NCBI GenBank assembly: GCA_964244655.1
Contig: CAXTJU010000008.1
Location: 1-64,000, forward strand
Direction: 5' to 3'
Length of the DNA stretch: 64,000 nt
Source of the DNA: LMUY01 sp964244655
GTDB taxonomy: Bacteria; Pseudomonadota; Alphaproteobacteria; Acetobacterales; Acetobacteraceae
The notes under the pieces were generated by a model. It ran no database searches. It was not told the origin of the DNA and saw nothing but the letters and a program-made list of their open reading frames with translations. Positions 50,148 through 58,037 of the stretch are shown piece by piece; position 1 is the first letter of the stretch; every line of letters starts with the position of its first letter. The translations under genes and the position numbers were made by a program.

Positions 50148-50789
50148 TCAACTCGTCTTTTTGGCGACCCTTGTCCTGGCGGCGTTGCGCCGGTTGGCGA
50201 TGCGGCCGAGAGCGATCCTGAGTGGAAGTTTGTCGATCTCCCTTGGATCCCAGCCGTCGAGGTACTCGGTGACTTCGGCATGATCCGGGTGCTCGGGATC
50301 GGCCTGAGCCTCGAGCATGGTGTAGAAACCCGGGATGCCGCCGCAGTCCTCGGGCGGGCATCCCCATTCTTCGCCGACGTAGCGCGGATAAGAAATCCCG
50401 GGTTCACCTGGGCGGGTGGCCGTTGCCGTCAGGCGGTGTGCCCAGCTGTCGCCGAACTCGTAGAGGTATTCGATCGTCGTCCTGCGAGGCTTCAGCACAT
50501 CGCGCAAACAGACTTTGATCGCCTCGATGCGCGGCGCCGTGCCCCAGTCCTCGTCCATCGGCAAACCATAGGCCTGCTTGCCGAAGGTAAACTCCCAGAG
50601 GTGGTAATCGAGCCATCTCATGGTGATCTGGACGATGTCGTGCAGAACTTTCAGTGTGATGGGGGTGGGCACCTCGACCTCGCGCCAGATCAGCGGGTCG
50701 GTGTCCAGCAACTCGATCCGCATTGTACATATCTGGTTGAAGCTGTCCGCGGCTGAGGTGTCGTTCGCGGGCACCTTGCTTGGGCTCAT
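50148..50789 (-). CDS. Plasmid pRiA4b ORF-3 family protein, passenger of the IS66 element
   Basis: 213-residue protein of the pRiA4b ORF-3 (IS1096 TnpR-like) family. Signature parts are IRIELLDTDPLIWREVEVP-like MRIELLDTDPLIWREVEVP, TLKVLHDIVQITMRWLDYHLWEFTFG, LYEFGDSWAHRLTAT and GEEWGCPPEDCGGIPGF. The biochemical role of this family is unknown; members are found in plasmids and transposons. The ATG overlaps the tnpC stop (ATGA, 50786-50789), so it is translated as the last gene of the transposase operon. Unlike tnpC it is open over its full length. It ends 53 bases inside the element's left end. Confidence 0.88.
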   Translation of the reverse strand: MSPSKVPANDTSAADSFNQICTMRIELLDTDPLIWREVEVPTPITLKVLHDIVQITMRWLDYHLWEFTFGKQAYGLPMDEDWGTAPRIEAIKVCLRDVLKPRRTTIEYLYEFGDSWAHRLTATATRPGEPGISYPRYVGEEWGCPPEDCGGIPGFYTMLEAQADPEHPDHAEVTEYLDGWDPREIDKLPLRIALGRIANRRNAARTRVAKKTS

Positions 50790-52413
50790 GCTGCCAGTTT
50801 GGTAGCCTGCCGCGCGTAGTTCCAGGGCAGCAGCTCATCGAGACGAGCGGCTGGATGATCGGCGATGCGGCGCAGGACGTCGGCGAGCCAGGCGCGTGGA
50901 TCGACGTCGTTGAGCTTGGCTGTCACGATCAGGCTGTACATGGCGGCGGCCCGCTCGCCACCCGGTCTGACCCGGCGAACAGCCAAGCCTTCCTGCCAAG
51001 GGCCACGCCCCTCAGGGCGCGCTCGACGGCGTTGTTGCTGATGCAGATCCGCCCATCGTCCAGGAACCGGGTGAACGCCGTCCAGCGCTTCAGCAGGTAG
51101 TCGGTGGCACGAGCGACGTCGTTGCCGCGGGCGAGCTTGGCGCGCTGCTCGCCCAGCCATCAGTGTAGCTCTGCCACCAGCGGCGCAGACACGGCCTGCC
51201 GGGTTGTGCGGCGTTCCTCGGCGCTGCGGCCGTTGATGTCGCGCTCGATATCAAACAGGGCGCCAATGCGCTGAACGGCCTCCAGGCAGATCGGCGAGAG
51301 CACCCCTGGAGCCTTGCCCTAAGCCGCCCGGCGCGCGATGCCCGCGATATCGGCCAGCACGAAAAACTTCCGGCGGGCATGGGCCCAACAGGCGGCTTCT
51401 AGGATCGGCCCTGGTGCACGGCCGGGTTCGTAGAGCTTGCCGTAACCGCCATAGGCGTCGGCCTGCAGCAAACCGGCGTACCCCTCGAGGTAGCCCTGCG
51501 GATGCTCGCCACCGCGGTCGCGCGAATAGTGGAACACCGCCCCGGGCGGAGTGGGACCGCCGAACGGCTGGTCATCGCGGACGTAGGTCCACAACCGGCC
51601 GGTGATGGTCTTGCCCTTGGCCAGCACCGGCACCGTAGTGTCATCGGCATGGATACGGGCAGCGGCAAATACGTGCGCCCGTATCAGCGCCACCAACGGC
51701 GCCAGCGCCGCCGTGCAAGCGCCGACCCAGTCCCCCATCGTCGAGACATCGAGGTGGATGTCCTCCCGCGCATAGGTCTCGCTCTGCCGGTTTAGCGGCA
51801 AATGCTGGCCGAACTTGGCTTCCAGGATCATGGCCAGCAGCTCAGGCCCGGCGCGGCCACGAGCGATCGGGTGGAATGGCGCCGGCGGTTGCGTGATGGT
51901 CTCGCAGGCGCGGCAGGTGAACTTCTCCCGCACCGTCTGGATGACTTTCTATTGCCGCGGGATCACCTCCAGCGTCTCGGTGACCGTTTCGCCCAGCTTG
52001 GCCAGCTTGCCGCGGCAGCAGGGGCACTCAGTCGGACCCGGAACTATCACACGCCCGCGCGGCAAATGCGCCGGCAGCGGCCCCCGCACCGGCTTGGCCC
52101 GGGTGGTGCCACGCCCGGCGGTCTCGGTCGGCTCCGGTCGGCTGGCTTCAGCCTCAGCGGCATCGACCTCCAGCTCCTCAAGTTGTAGCTCCAACTGGTC
52201 GAGCAGCCGGCGGCTCCGCTCGGAGGTCGGGCCGAACCGATCCCGCTGCAGCTTGGCAATCATCAGCTTGAGATGCCCAATCATCGCTTCGGCACCTGTC
52301 GTCCGGGCCTCGGTTTGGTGTCGGGCCGCTCGTTCCGTCACCAGGGCTGCGCGCAACGCGTCGATGTCATCGGCAGAGTGTCGGCGCCGGTGCTCACATC
52401 CGGAGTCAACCAT
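50786..52413 (-). pseudogene. IS66 transposase TnpC, inactivated
   Basis: The frame from ATG 52411-52413 encodes the full length of an IS66 TnpC (about 540 residues): a leucine-zipper-like N-terminus (LKLMIAKLQRDRFGPTSERSRRL), the zinc-finger part CPCCRGKLAKLGE, CRACETITQPPAPFHPI, and the catalytic core with HADDTTVPVLAKGK, LQADAYGGY and CWAHARRKFF. It is interrupted by TAG at 51949-51951, TAG at 51319-51321 and TGA at 51160-51162, and by loss of one G at about 50961-50963 (frameshift before GGERAAAMYSLIVTAKLND). The C-terminal frame ends at 50786. These four lesions make the transposase non-functional. Confidence 0.9.
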
Positions 52414-52445
52414 ATTCCAGACGGCTTGTGTACTCGTCTTGGTCC

Positions 52446-52793
52446 TCAGCCGGCCGCTTCTGGCCGCCAAGTGCGCTGCGGGTTGCGCCAATCGATCCCG
52501 TCCAGCATGTAGCCAAGCTGGGACGCCGAGATCGCCACGCATCCGTCCGCGGGCGACGGCCATAGAAACCGGCCACGCTCCAGCCGCTTGGCATACAGCG
52601 ACATGCCAAGGCCATCATGCCAAAGGATCTTCACCAGATCACCGCGACGACCCCGGAATACGTAGAGGTCGCCGGCATGCGGATCATGCTGCAATGCCTC
52701 CTGAACCTGCAATGCCAAGCCGTTCATCCCGCGACGCATGTCCGTGTGGCCGTTGGCCAGCCAGACCCGCACTCCGGTCGGCAGAACGATCAT
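52446..52793 (-). CDS. tnpB: IS66 accessory protein TnpB
   Basis: 115-residue IS66 Orf2 protein. It begins MIVLPTGVRVWLANGHTDMRRG and has ALQVQEALQHDPHAGDLYVFRGRRGDLVKILWHDGLG, the hallmark of the family, ending near DWRNPQRTWRP. It is needed together with TnpA and TnpC for transposition of IS66 elements. The ATG overlaps the tnpA stop (ATGA at 52790-52793). Intact. The gap of 32 bases to tnpC holds the tnpC ribosome binding site. Confidence 0.93.
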   Translation of the reverse strand: MIVLPTGVRVWLANGHTDMRRGMNGLALQVQEALQHDPHAGDLYVFRGRRGDLVKILWHDGLGMSLYAKRLERGRFLWPSPADGCVAISASQLGYMLDGIDWRNPQRTWRPEAAG

Positions 52794-53164
52794 CGGCGCA
52801 CCGCAGTCATCACCCGCCGCAGTGTCGCCAGCCCGACATCTGCACCCACCCGGATGCAAGTACCGTCAGGCAAGGTGATCTCGACCCGAGCGGCCTCGAC
52901 AGGGTTCGCTACTGGGATGGCCGCCGGCACTGCAGCCGGAGAGTCCGCCGTGATCCGCATCGGCAGGAACGTCGGCATCAGCTCCAGCACCAACTCGCCA
53001 CGCCGGACCTGACCGCGCCAGTTCCACAGCAACCCCCGGCTGACCTCGTGCCGACGCGCGACATCGGCGAATGAGGCGCCAGGCTGCTCGACCTCTGCAA
53101 CGATCCGCAGCTTCTCCTCCAGCCGCCAGCGGCTACGGCGCTCAGCACCGGTGATGATCTCCAT
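52790..53164 (-). CDS. tnpA: IS66 accessory protein TnpA (HTH)
   Basis: 124-residue IS66 Orf1 protein with an N-terminal helix-turn-helix (about 10-55: RSRWRLEEKLRIVAEVEQPGASFADVARRHEVSRGLLWNWR) like IS3-type OrfA proteins and a C-terminal part ending ITLPDGTCIRVGADVGLATLRRVM typical for IS66. It probably binds the element's ends. ATG 53162-53164 gives the standard start; the open frame upstream is not conserved. Intact and coupled to tnpB. Confidence 0.92.
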   Translation of the reverse strand: MEIITGAERRSRWRLEEKLRIVAEVEQPGASFADVARRHEVSRGLLWNWRGQVRRGELVLELMPTFLPMRITADSPAAVPAAIPVANPVEAARVEITLPDGTCIRVGADVGLATLRRVMTAVRR

Positions 53165-53262
53165 CCAGCAACCCGCCCCTGATCTTAACGGCGCTCGTAC
53201 GAACACCCTTAAGATCACTCACCATCATCAACCCGGGTAGGCGGTCCTCGCCGGGTGGATAC

Positions 53263-53270
53263 ATTCATGC
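53263..53270. repeat. Target site duplication, right copy
   Basis: ATTCATGC, identical to 50087-50094, immediately outside the right inverted repeat of the IS66 element and inside the MFS reading frame. Confidence 0.92.
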
Positions 53271-53410
53271 TGCAGCGGGCGGATTAGCACGCCGGGCATG
53301 CCGACCGCCGCGACGGCGGACAGCATGACGAGGAACGCCGTGGCCACCACCACCCAGCCGTAATAAATGCCGCGGCGGGCCAGCACTCGGGCGAGCCGTT
53401 CAGCCAGCAT
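53263..53410 (-). pseudogene. MFS transporter gene, 5' part
   Basis: Start codon ATG 53408-53410 behind a strong AAGGAGGTG ribosome binding site, then MLAERLARVLARRGIYYGWVVVATAFLVMLSAVAAVGMPGVLIRPLQHE (read in pieces): the cytoplasmic N-terminus and first membrane helix of the MFS permease whose remainder is at 48936-50094. The insertion falls after about residue 49. In the present arrangement this piece reads a few foreign residues into the IS end and stops at 53228. Confidence 0.88.
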
Positions 53411-53427
53411 GGCAGCACCTCCTTGGC

Positions 53428-53529
53428 AGGGCTTTGCCCTGCACCCCACCAGAGGGGAGTCGTCCTCTGGACACTCGATATAAAGGGTTAAGGGACGACT
53501 GTCCTTTGCGGGTGCAGGGCAGCGCCCTG
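53428..53529 (-). repeat. Palindromic intergenic repeat, family 1, copy C
   Basis: About 102 bases between the MFS start and the lolD stop, same orientation as copy B. It begins AGGGCTTTGCCCTGCACCCC, has AGAGGGGAGTCGTCCTCT and AAGGGACGACTGTCCTTTG in the middle, and ends GGTGCAGGGCAGCGCCCT. Its ends are mutually inverted. Confidence 0.75.
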
Positions 53530-53536
53530 CGAAGCC

Positions 53537-54214
53537 TTACGCTGCGATCACCTGGCCGTCTCGCAGCGTCACCCGGCGGTCCATCCGCGCTGCCAACTCC
53601 GGGTTGTGGGTAGCAATCAGCGCGGCCACGCGCTGCCCGCGCACCGCCGCCAGCAGGGCGTCAAACACCACGCCGGAGGTGCCCACGTCCAGGTTGCCGG
53701 TTGGCTCGTCCGCCAGCAGCACGCGGGGCGCGTTGGCCAGCGCGCGAGCGATGGCCACTCGCTGTTGCTCGCCGCCGGACAGCTTGCCCGGCTCGTGCCC
53801 AGTGCGGGCGGCGAGGCCCAGCGCGCCCAACAGGTCGCGCGCCCGCACCTCCGCGTCCCGCCGGCGCACGCCTGCGATTAATTGGGGCAGCACCACGTTC
53901 TCCAGCGCGGTGAACTCGCCCAGCAGATGGTGGAACTGGTATACGAAGCCGATGGAGTCACGGCGGATGGCGGTGCGCGCCGGGTCCGGCAGGGCGCCGG
54001 TATCCTGGCCATCGACCAGCACGGCGCCGGAGTCGGGCCGCTCTAGCAGGCCGGCCAAGTGCAGCAGGGTGGATTTGCCGGTGCCGGAGGGCGCCACCAG
54101 CGCCACGATCTCGCCGGGGCGCAGCGCCAGGTCCGCGCCGCACAGCACGTCCAGCGCGCCGTCCCCCGTACGGTAGCTGCGGCTGACGGCGCGCAGCACC
54201 AAAGGGTCAGACAT
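53537..54214 (-). CDS. lolD: Lipoprotein-releasing system ATP-binding protein LolD
   Basis: 225-residue ABC ATPase that powers release of outer-membrane lipoproteins from the inner membrane to LolA. Walker A is LVAPSGTGKSTLLH (41-49 core), the LolD-type GFVYQFHHLLGEFTALENVVLPQL follows, then the signature LSGGEQQRVAIARALANAP and Walker B VLLADEPTGNLD. The overlap of 8 bases with the permease gene shows an operon. Its 3' end is next to repeat copy C, which may act in transcription termination. Confidence 0.94.
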   Translation of the reverse strand: MSDPLVLRAVSRSYRTGDGALDVLCGADLALRPGEIVALVAPSGTGKSTLLHLAGLLERPDSGAVLVDGQDTGALPDPARTAIRRDSIGFVYQFHHLLGEFTALENVVLPQLIAGVRRRDAEVRARDLLGALGLAARTGHEPGKLSGGEQQRVAIARALANAPRVLLADEPTGNLDVGTSGVVFDALLAAVRGQRVAALIATHNPELAARMDRRVTLRDGQVIAA

Positions 54215-55457
54215 TGCGCAAGGCTTCGACCGGATCGGTGCGGGCGGCGCGCCAGGACGGGTAAAGCGTCGCCAGCAAAGACAGCACTAGCGCCATAGTG
54301 ATGATCTGCGCCACCTCGTGCCAGTCCAGCTTGGCCGGCAGGTGGGCGAGGTAATAAACCGTGGGGTCGAACACGGTGCGCCCGGTGGCGGCCTCTACCC
54401 AGCCCTGGAGAGTCTCGATGTTGAGGCAGAACAGGACGCCAAGCAGCGTGCCCACTAGCGTGCCAGTGACGCCGACGGATGCGCCCACCATGAGGAAAAT
54501 CCTCAGCACCGCCCCGCGCCCGGCACCGATGGTGCGCAGCACGGCGATGTCGCGAGTCTTATCCTTGACCATCATGATGAGCGAGCTGACCACGTTAAAC
54601 GCTGCTACCAGGATGATGAGCGTCAGGATCAGGAACATTACATTCTGCTCCACCTGCACGGCGGCGAAGAAGCTGTTGTTGTTTTGCTGCCAGTCGATGA
54701 TGCGCACCGGCTCGTCGCCCAAGGCTGCCAGGATGGCGCGACCGATCGGGCGAGCGCGCTCTGGGTCATCAACCATCACCTCAATCTGCGTCGCCTGGTC
54801 CGGCTGCTGGAAAAAGATTTGGGCTGCTTCCAGCGGTAGGAACACGTAGCCGCTGTCGTAGTCGTTCATCCCCACCTGGAACACCGCGGCCACCGTATAG
54901 GCGCGCACGCGGGGAATGGTACCGAATGCAGTGGCGGCTCCCTGCGGCGAGATGAGCGTGATCTTGCCGCCAGCCGCCAGCCCGAATCGGCTGGCCAGCG
55001 TGGCGCCGATCGCGATGGCGTCCGGCCCGGCGAACGCGTCCAGCGAGCCGCCGACGATGTGGTCGCTGACGGCATGCAGGCCCTGCAAATCTGTCTGGCG
55101 GATGCCGCGCACGTAGCCGCCGGCATTGTTGCCCCGGTCGTCTGTCAGCGCTACCTGCCCGTCCACCACGGGGATGGCGGAAAGCACGCCGGGCACGGTG
55201 CGGATGCGGGCAGCATCGGCGTCGTACTGCGTGATCGGCTGGCCCGCACCGTACACGCCGAGGTCGCCGTTGAAGCCCAGGATGCGGCCGAGCAGATCCG
55301 CCTTGAAGCCGCCCATGACGGACATGACAATAATGAGCGTGGCGACGCCGAGCGCGATGCCGACCAGGCTGAACCCGGCGATTACGGAGACGAACCGTTC
55401 ACCGCGCCGGGCGCGCAGGTAGCGCCCGGCGACGGCGCGCTCGAAGGGGCCGAACAT
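54207..55457 (-). CDS. lolC: Lipoprotein-releasing system permease LolC/LolE
   Basis: 416-residue inner-membrane permease with four helices (about 20-45, 270-295, 315-345, 380-400) and a large periplasmic domain between the first two, the MacB/FtsX-type fold. Family landmarks are FERAVAGRYLRARRGERFVSVIAGFSLVGIALGVATLIIVMSVMGGF (in pieces), IMMVKDKTRDIAVLRTIGAG and the C-terminal LLATLYPSWRAARTDPVEALRN. Only one permease gene accompanies lolD, as in many alphaproteobacteria, where LolF-like homodimers work in place of LolC plus LolE. ATG 55455-55457. Confidence 0.92.
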   Translation of the reverse strand: MFGPFERAVAGRYLRARRGERFVSVIAGFSLVGIALGVATLIIVMSVMGGFKADLLGRILGFNGDLGVYGAGQPITQYDADAARIRTVPGVLSAIPVVDGQVALTDDRGNNAGGYVRGIRQTDLQGLHAVSDHIVGGSLDAFAGPDAIAIGATLASRFGLAAGGKITLISPQGAATAFGTIPRVRAYTVAAVFQVGMNDYDSGYVFLPLEAAQIFFQQPDQATQIEVMVDDPERARPIGRAILAALGDEPVRIIDWQQNNNSFFAAVQVEQNVMFLILTLIILVAAFNVVSSLIMMVKDKTRDIAVLRTIGAGRGAVLRIFLMVGASVGVTGTLVGTLLGVLFCLNIETLQGWVEAATGRTVFDPTVYYLAHLPAKLDWHEVAQIITMALVLSLLATLYPSWRAARTDPVEALRNV

Positions 55458-55485
55458 CAAAAGCGCTGCTTGGGAAAGAGGCTTT

Positions 55486-55527
55486 CCTTCTCCCTCTCCC
55501 CTTGCGGGAGAGGGCCGGGGTGAGGGG
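55486..55527. repeat. Palindromic repeat, family 2, copy 2
   Basis: 42 bases, CCTTCTCCCTCTCCCC - TTGC - GGGAGAGGGCC - GGGGTGAGGGG, nearly identical to 46889-46930. It lies in the 84-base gap between proS and the lolC start. The 7-9 bp stem could serve as a terminator-like or RNase-blocking hairpin after proS. Confidence 0.72.
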
Positions 55528-55541
55528 TGAGACGCACGCGA

Positions 55542-56852
55542 TCAGCCCATTTGCGCAAGCGCGTCCTCCACCGTCAGCTCCACCCGCTCGCCCGTCGCCC
55601 GGCGTTTCAGCTCCACCCGCCCATTCGCCGCCCCGCGCGGCCCCACCACCAGCTGCCACGGGTGGCCCATCAGGTCGGCGTCGGCGAACTTCACCCCGGC
55701 CCGCTCCTCCCGGTCGTCGTACAGCGCCGCAGCACCCAGCCGGGCATACAGCTGCTCGCACAGCGCCCCGGTGCCAGAATCCCCCTGCTTGAGGTTGAGG
55801 ATGGTGGCGCGGAACGGGGCGATGCTGTCGGGCCAGATAATGCCGGCCTCGTCGTGGCTGGCCTCGATCACCGCACCCACCAGGCGGGAGACGCCGATAC
55901 CGTAGCTGCCCATTTCCGGCGCCGTGGGCGTGCCGTCGGCGCCGGCGATGCTCAAGCCCATCGGCTCGCTGTACTTGCGGCCGAAGTAGAAGATGTGCCC
56001 CACCTCGATGCCCCTGCCCTCCCGCCGGCGCTCGGGCGGCACCTGCGCCCAGGCGGCCTCGTCGTGCTTCTCGTCGGTGGCGGCGTACAGCCCCGTCGCG
56101 AAGTGGTAGAAACGCTCCAAATCCGCGGGCTTGCCCGAGTCGATGTCAGGGCCGGTCCAGTCAACCTGCTCGAAGTCGGCATGGTAAAACACCCCGCTTT
56201 CCCCCGTGGGCGCCAGGATGATGAACTCGTGGCTGAGGTCGCCGCCGATCGGCCCGGTGTCCGCCACCATGGGAATCGCCTTCACGCCCAGGCGCTGGAA
56301 GGTCCGCATGTAGGCCAGCATCATGCGGCGGTAGCTCAGCACCGCACCGTCATAGTTCATGTCGAAGCTGTAGGCGTCCTTCATCAGGAACTCGCGCCCG
56401 CGCATCACGCCGAAGCGGGGGCGCACCTCGTCGCGGAACTTCCACTGGATGTGGTACAACATCTGCGGCAGTTGCCGGTACGAGTGCACCGACTGGCGCA
56501 GCAGGTCGGTGATCATCTCCTCGTTGGTCGGCCCATATAGCAATTCTCGCTCGTGCCGGTCGGCGAAGCGTAGCATCTCCGGGCCGTACGCGTCGTAGCG
56601 GCCGGACTGCCGCCAGAGGTCGGCCGGCTGCACGGTGGGCATCAGCACCTCCTGGCAGCCGATCGCGTCCTGCTCCTCGCGCACCACCTGGGCGATGTTG
56701 CGCAGCACGCGCTGCCCCGCCGGCAGCCAGGCATAGATGCCCGCCGCCATCTGCCGCACCAGTCCGGCCCGCAGCATCAGCCGGTGGGAGGCGATCTGCG
56801 CCTCAGCCGGCGTTTCCTTCAGGGTGGGGAGCAGGGATCGGGATAGGCGCAT
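55542..56852 (-). CDS. proS: Prolyl-tRNA synthetase (short alphaproteobacterial type)
   Basis: 436-residue class II aminoacyl-tRNA synthetase that charges tRNA-Pro. Motif 2 region is YHIQWKFRDEVRPRFGVMRGREFLMKDAYSFD, preceded by LYGPTNEEMITDLLR; motif 3 is PTAPEMGSYGIGVSRLVGAVIEASHDEAGIIWP. The anticodon-binding domain is at about 340-436. The YbaK-like editing insertion found in long bacterial ProS is missing, which is the normal form in alphaproteobacteria. ATG 56850-56852 has GGAG about 10 bases upstream. Confidence 0.96.
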   Translation of the reverse strand: MRLSRSLLPTLKETPAEAQIASHRLMLRAGLVRQMAAGIYAWLPAGQRVLRNIAQVVREEQDAIGCQEVLMPTVQPADLWRQSGRYDAYGPEMLRFADRHERELLYGPTNEEMITDLLRQSVHSYRQLPQMLYHIQWKFRDEVRPRFGVMRGREFLMKDAYSFDMNYDGAVLSYRRMMLAYMRTFQRLGVKAIPMVADTGPIGGDLSHEFIILAPTGESGVFYHADFEQVDWTGPDIDSGKPADLERFYHFATGLYAATDEKHDEAAWAQVPPERRREGRGIEVGHIFYFGRKYSEPMGLSIAGADGTPTAPEMGSYGIGVSRLVGAVIEASHDEAGIIWPDSIAPFRATILNLKQGDSGTGALCEQLYARLGAAALYDDREERAGVKFADADLMGHPWQLVVGPRGAANGRVELKRRATGERVELTVEDALAQMG

Positions 56853-57180
56853 CGGACGGGCTCCAGAAGGCAGCAAATCCTACAGGCCGCGGGCCGTTGC
56901 GCCAAGCGACCCGTTCTGCCGGGCAGTGCCGCGGTTTGATCGTTGGCTCTCCACCCATAGCAAATTTTCTGGGACTGCGACTGAGCCAAGAAGATTAAGT
57001 TATATTTTCAAAACCATAGCCAGGGTACCAAAGAAATATGTCGCGCAAACTACTTCAAATAACGTAAATTTTGGCGCAAAGAAGGATGTTGTTTAATTAT
57101 TATTTTAGCTCACGTAAGATAACAGTCCATAACGTATATGAGCCATACAAAATTATAAATTAGACAAACGTAAGCAGCAC
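56853..57180. other. AT-rich intergenic segment
   Basis: From about 56940 the sequence turns sharply from GC-rich to AT-rich (runs such as TTTAATTATTATTTTAG near 57090-57110), and stays so to about 57530. No promoter, RNA gene or convincing ORF was found in 56853-57180. The change in composition marks foreign DNA. Confidence 0.6.
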
Positions 57181-57429
57181 ATGGAAACATTGATTAAAAT
57201 AAATCAGTTATACGCGGAAAGTATAAAGCCTCACGTGGTTAGCCATATCAAATGCAAAAATTGCAAAGACAATACATACAATTTGCGCGTCCATAAGCCA
57301 ATTTTGGCCCAAGCGTCTGTGTTGGTAACAAAGTTATTTGCTATTTGCTCGCATTTGGACCCAAGTTCGGGCGTCAAAAAGATGGCAGTGAATAAATCCT
57401 CACTGTTCAGCGCAACTTCAAGCCAATAA
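57181..57429 (+). CDS. Unrecognised low-GC reading frame (82 aa), doubtful
   Basis: A frame of 82 codons (begins METLIKINQLYAESIKPHV) with one CxxC (KCKNCKDN) inside the AT-rich segment. There is no ribosome binding site in front of it, and a 73-codon frame on the opposite strand (57231-57452) covers most of it with equal plausibility. Neither product is recognised. This may be a remnant of a foreign gene rather than a functional one. Confidence 0.25.
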   Translation: METLIKINQLYAESIKPHVVSHIKCKNCKDNTYNLRVHKPILAQASVLVTKLFAICSHLDPSSGVKKMAVNKSSLFSATSSQ

Positions 57430-57494
57430 ACCACATAGCCTCTTGCGTGCAATGGGTCAGACTTCTTTTGCCTCGAGCAGTAAGCTAAGTTTTA

Positions 57495-57985
57495 TTAGGT
57501 TTTGAGCTGATCTATGGTGTTTGTGTGGCGGAGCACGTCCATGAAAAATTGGGTCTGTTTTTGCACCGGGTTGCCGCGGCCCGCCACTCCTTTAGCCTGC
57601 CCCATAGCCGCTCGGTTTCGTTGCGGTGCTTGTGGGTCCAGTCCGGGCAGCGCACGCCAGCCTCGCTTCGCTTAGCCGGGATGGCAGGCTGCGCGCCGAT
57701 GTCTCACACCTGGCTGTGCACCGCCAGCATGCTCTTACGCCAGGGTAAACAAGCGTCGCCAGGCACCCGCATGGAACCAGCGCTTCCAGTATTGGGCCAC
57801 CATCCACTACAGACCACACTTGGCCGGAACCGATCGCCCTTGGCGCCATTCTCGTGCCGCCAGACAATCACCTTCACCGGGCGCCGCAGCTCGTGCGGCT
57901 CGGCCTTGCCACGTGGACGCACCGCCTCAACCAGCGGCTCAAGCCGTGCCTACTTCGCGCCGGTCAGAGCGCCATACAGCCCCCA
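57495..57985 (-). pseudogene. Degenerate IS5-family transposase remnant
   Basis: Read on the minus strand in changing frames, the segment contains EAVRPRGKAEPHELRR followed by VKVIVWRHENGAKGDRF (N-terminal DUF4096-like part of IS5-type transposases) and, about 250 bases later, DWTHKHRNETERLWGRLKEWR followed by AATR (C-terminal DDE part). The sequence between is much too short and carries several stops and shifts. It is thus a decayed and internally deleted insertion sequence. Its ends could not be defined. It borders the AT-rich segment, which may have come with it. Confidence 0.65.
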
Positions 57986-58037
57986 TCATCCATCCACCCA
58001 AAACAAGAACATACCCAAGACCCAACAGAGCCTAAAT

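Larger units (their letters stand above)
50095..53262 (-). mobile_element. IS66-family insertion sequence carrying a passenger gene (3168 bp)
   Basis: The element is bounded by 22-bp imperfect inverted repeats (50095-50116 and 53241-53262) that both begin GTATCCA and share CCGGC and ACCGC blocks, 19 of 22 positions identical. It is flanked by the 8-bp direct repeat ATTCATGC. On the minus strand it contains tnpA, tnpB, a decayed tnpC and a fourth gene of the pRiA4b ORF-3 family, each joined to the next by ATGA-type overlaps or short spacing. It is inserted in an MFS transporter gene. With tnpC broken it cannot move by itself now, yet the intact target duplication indicates that it arrived by transposition at this place. 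Confidence 0.92.

Noticed and set aside
50786..53164. Intact IS66 transposase set
   Set aside because: Only tnpA and tnpB are intact; tnpC has three stops and a frameshift.
57231..57452. A 73-codon minus-strand frame in the AT-rich island as a gene
   Set aside because: Competes with the plus-strand frame; it has no ribosome binding site and no similarity, so neither can be preferred.
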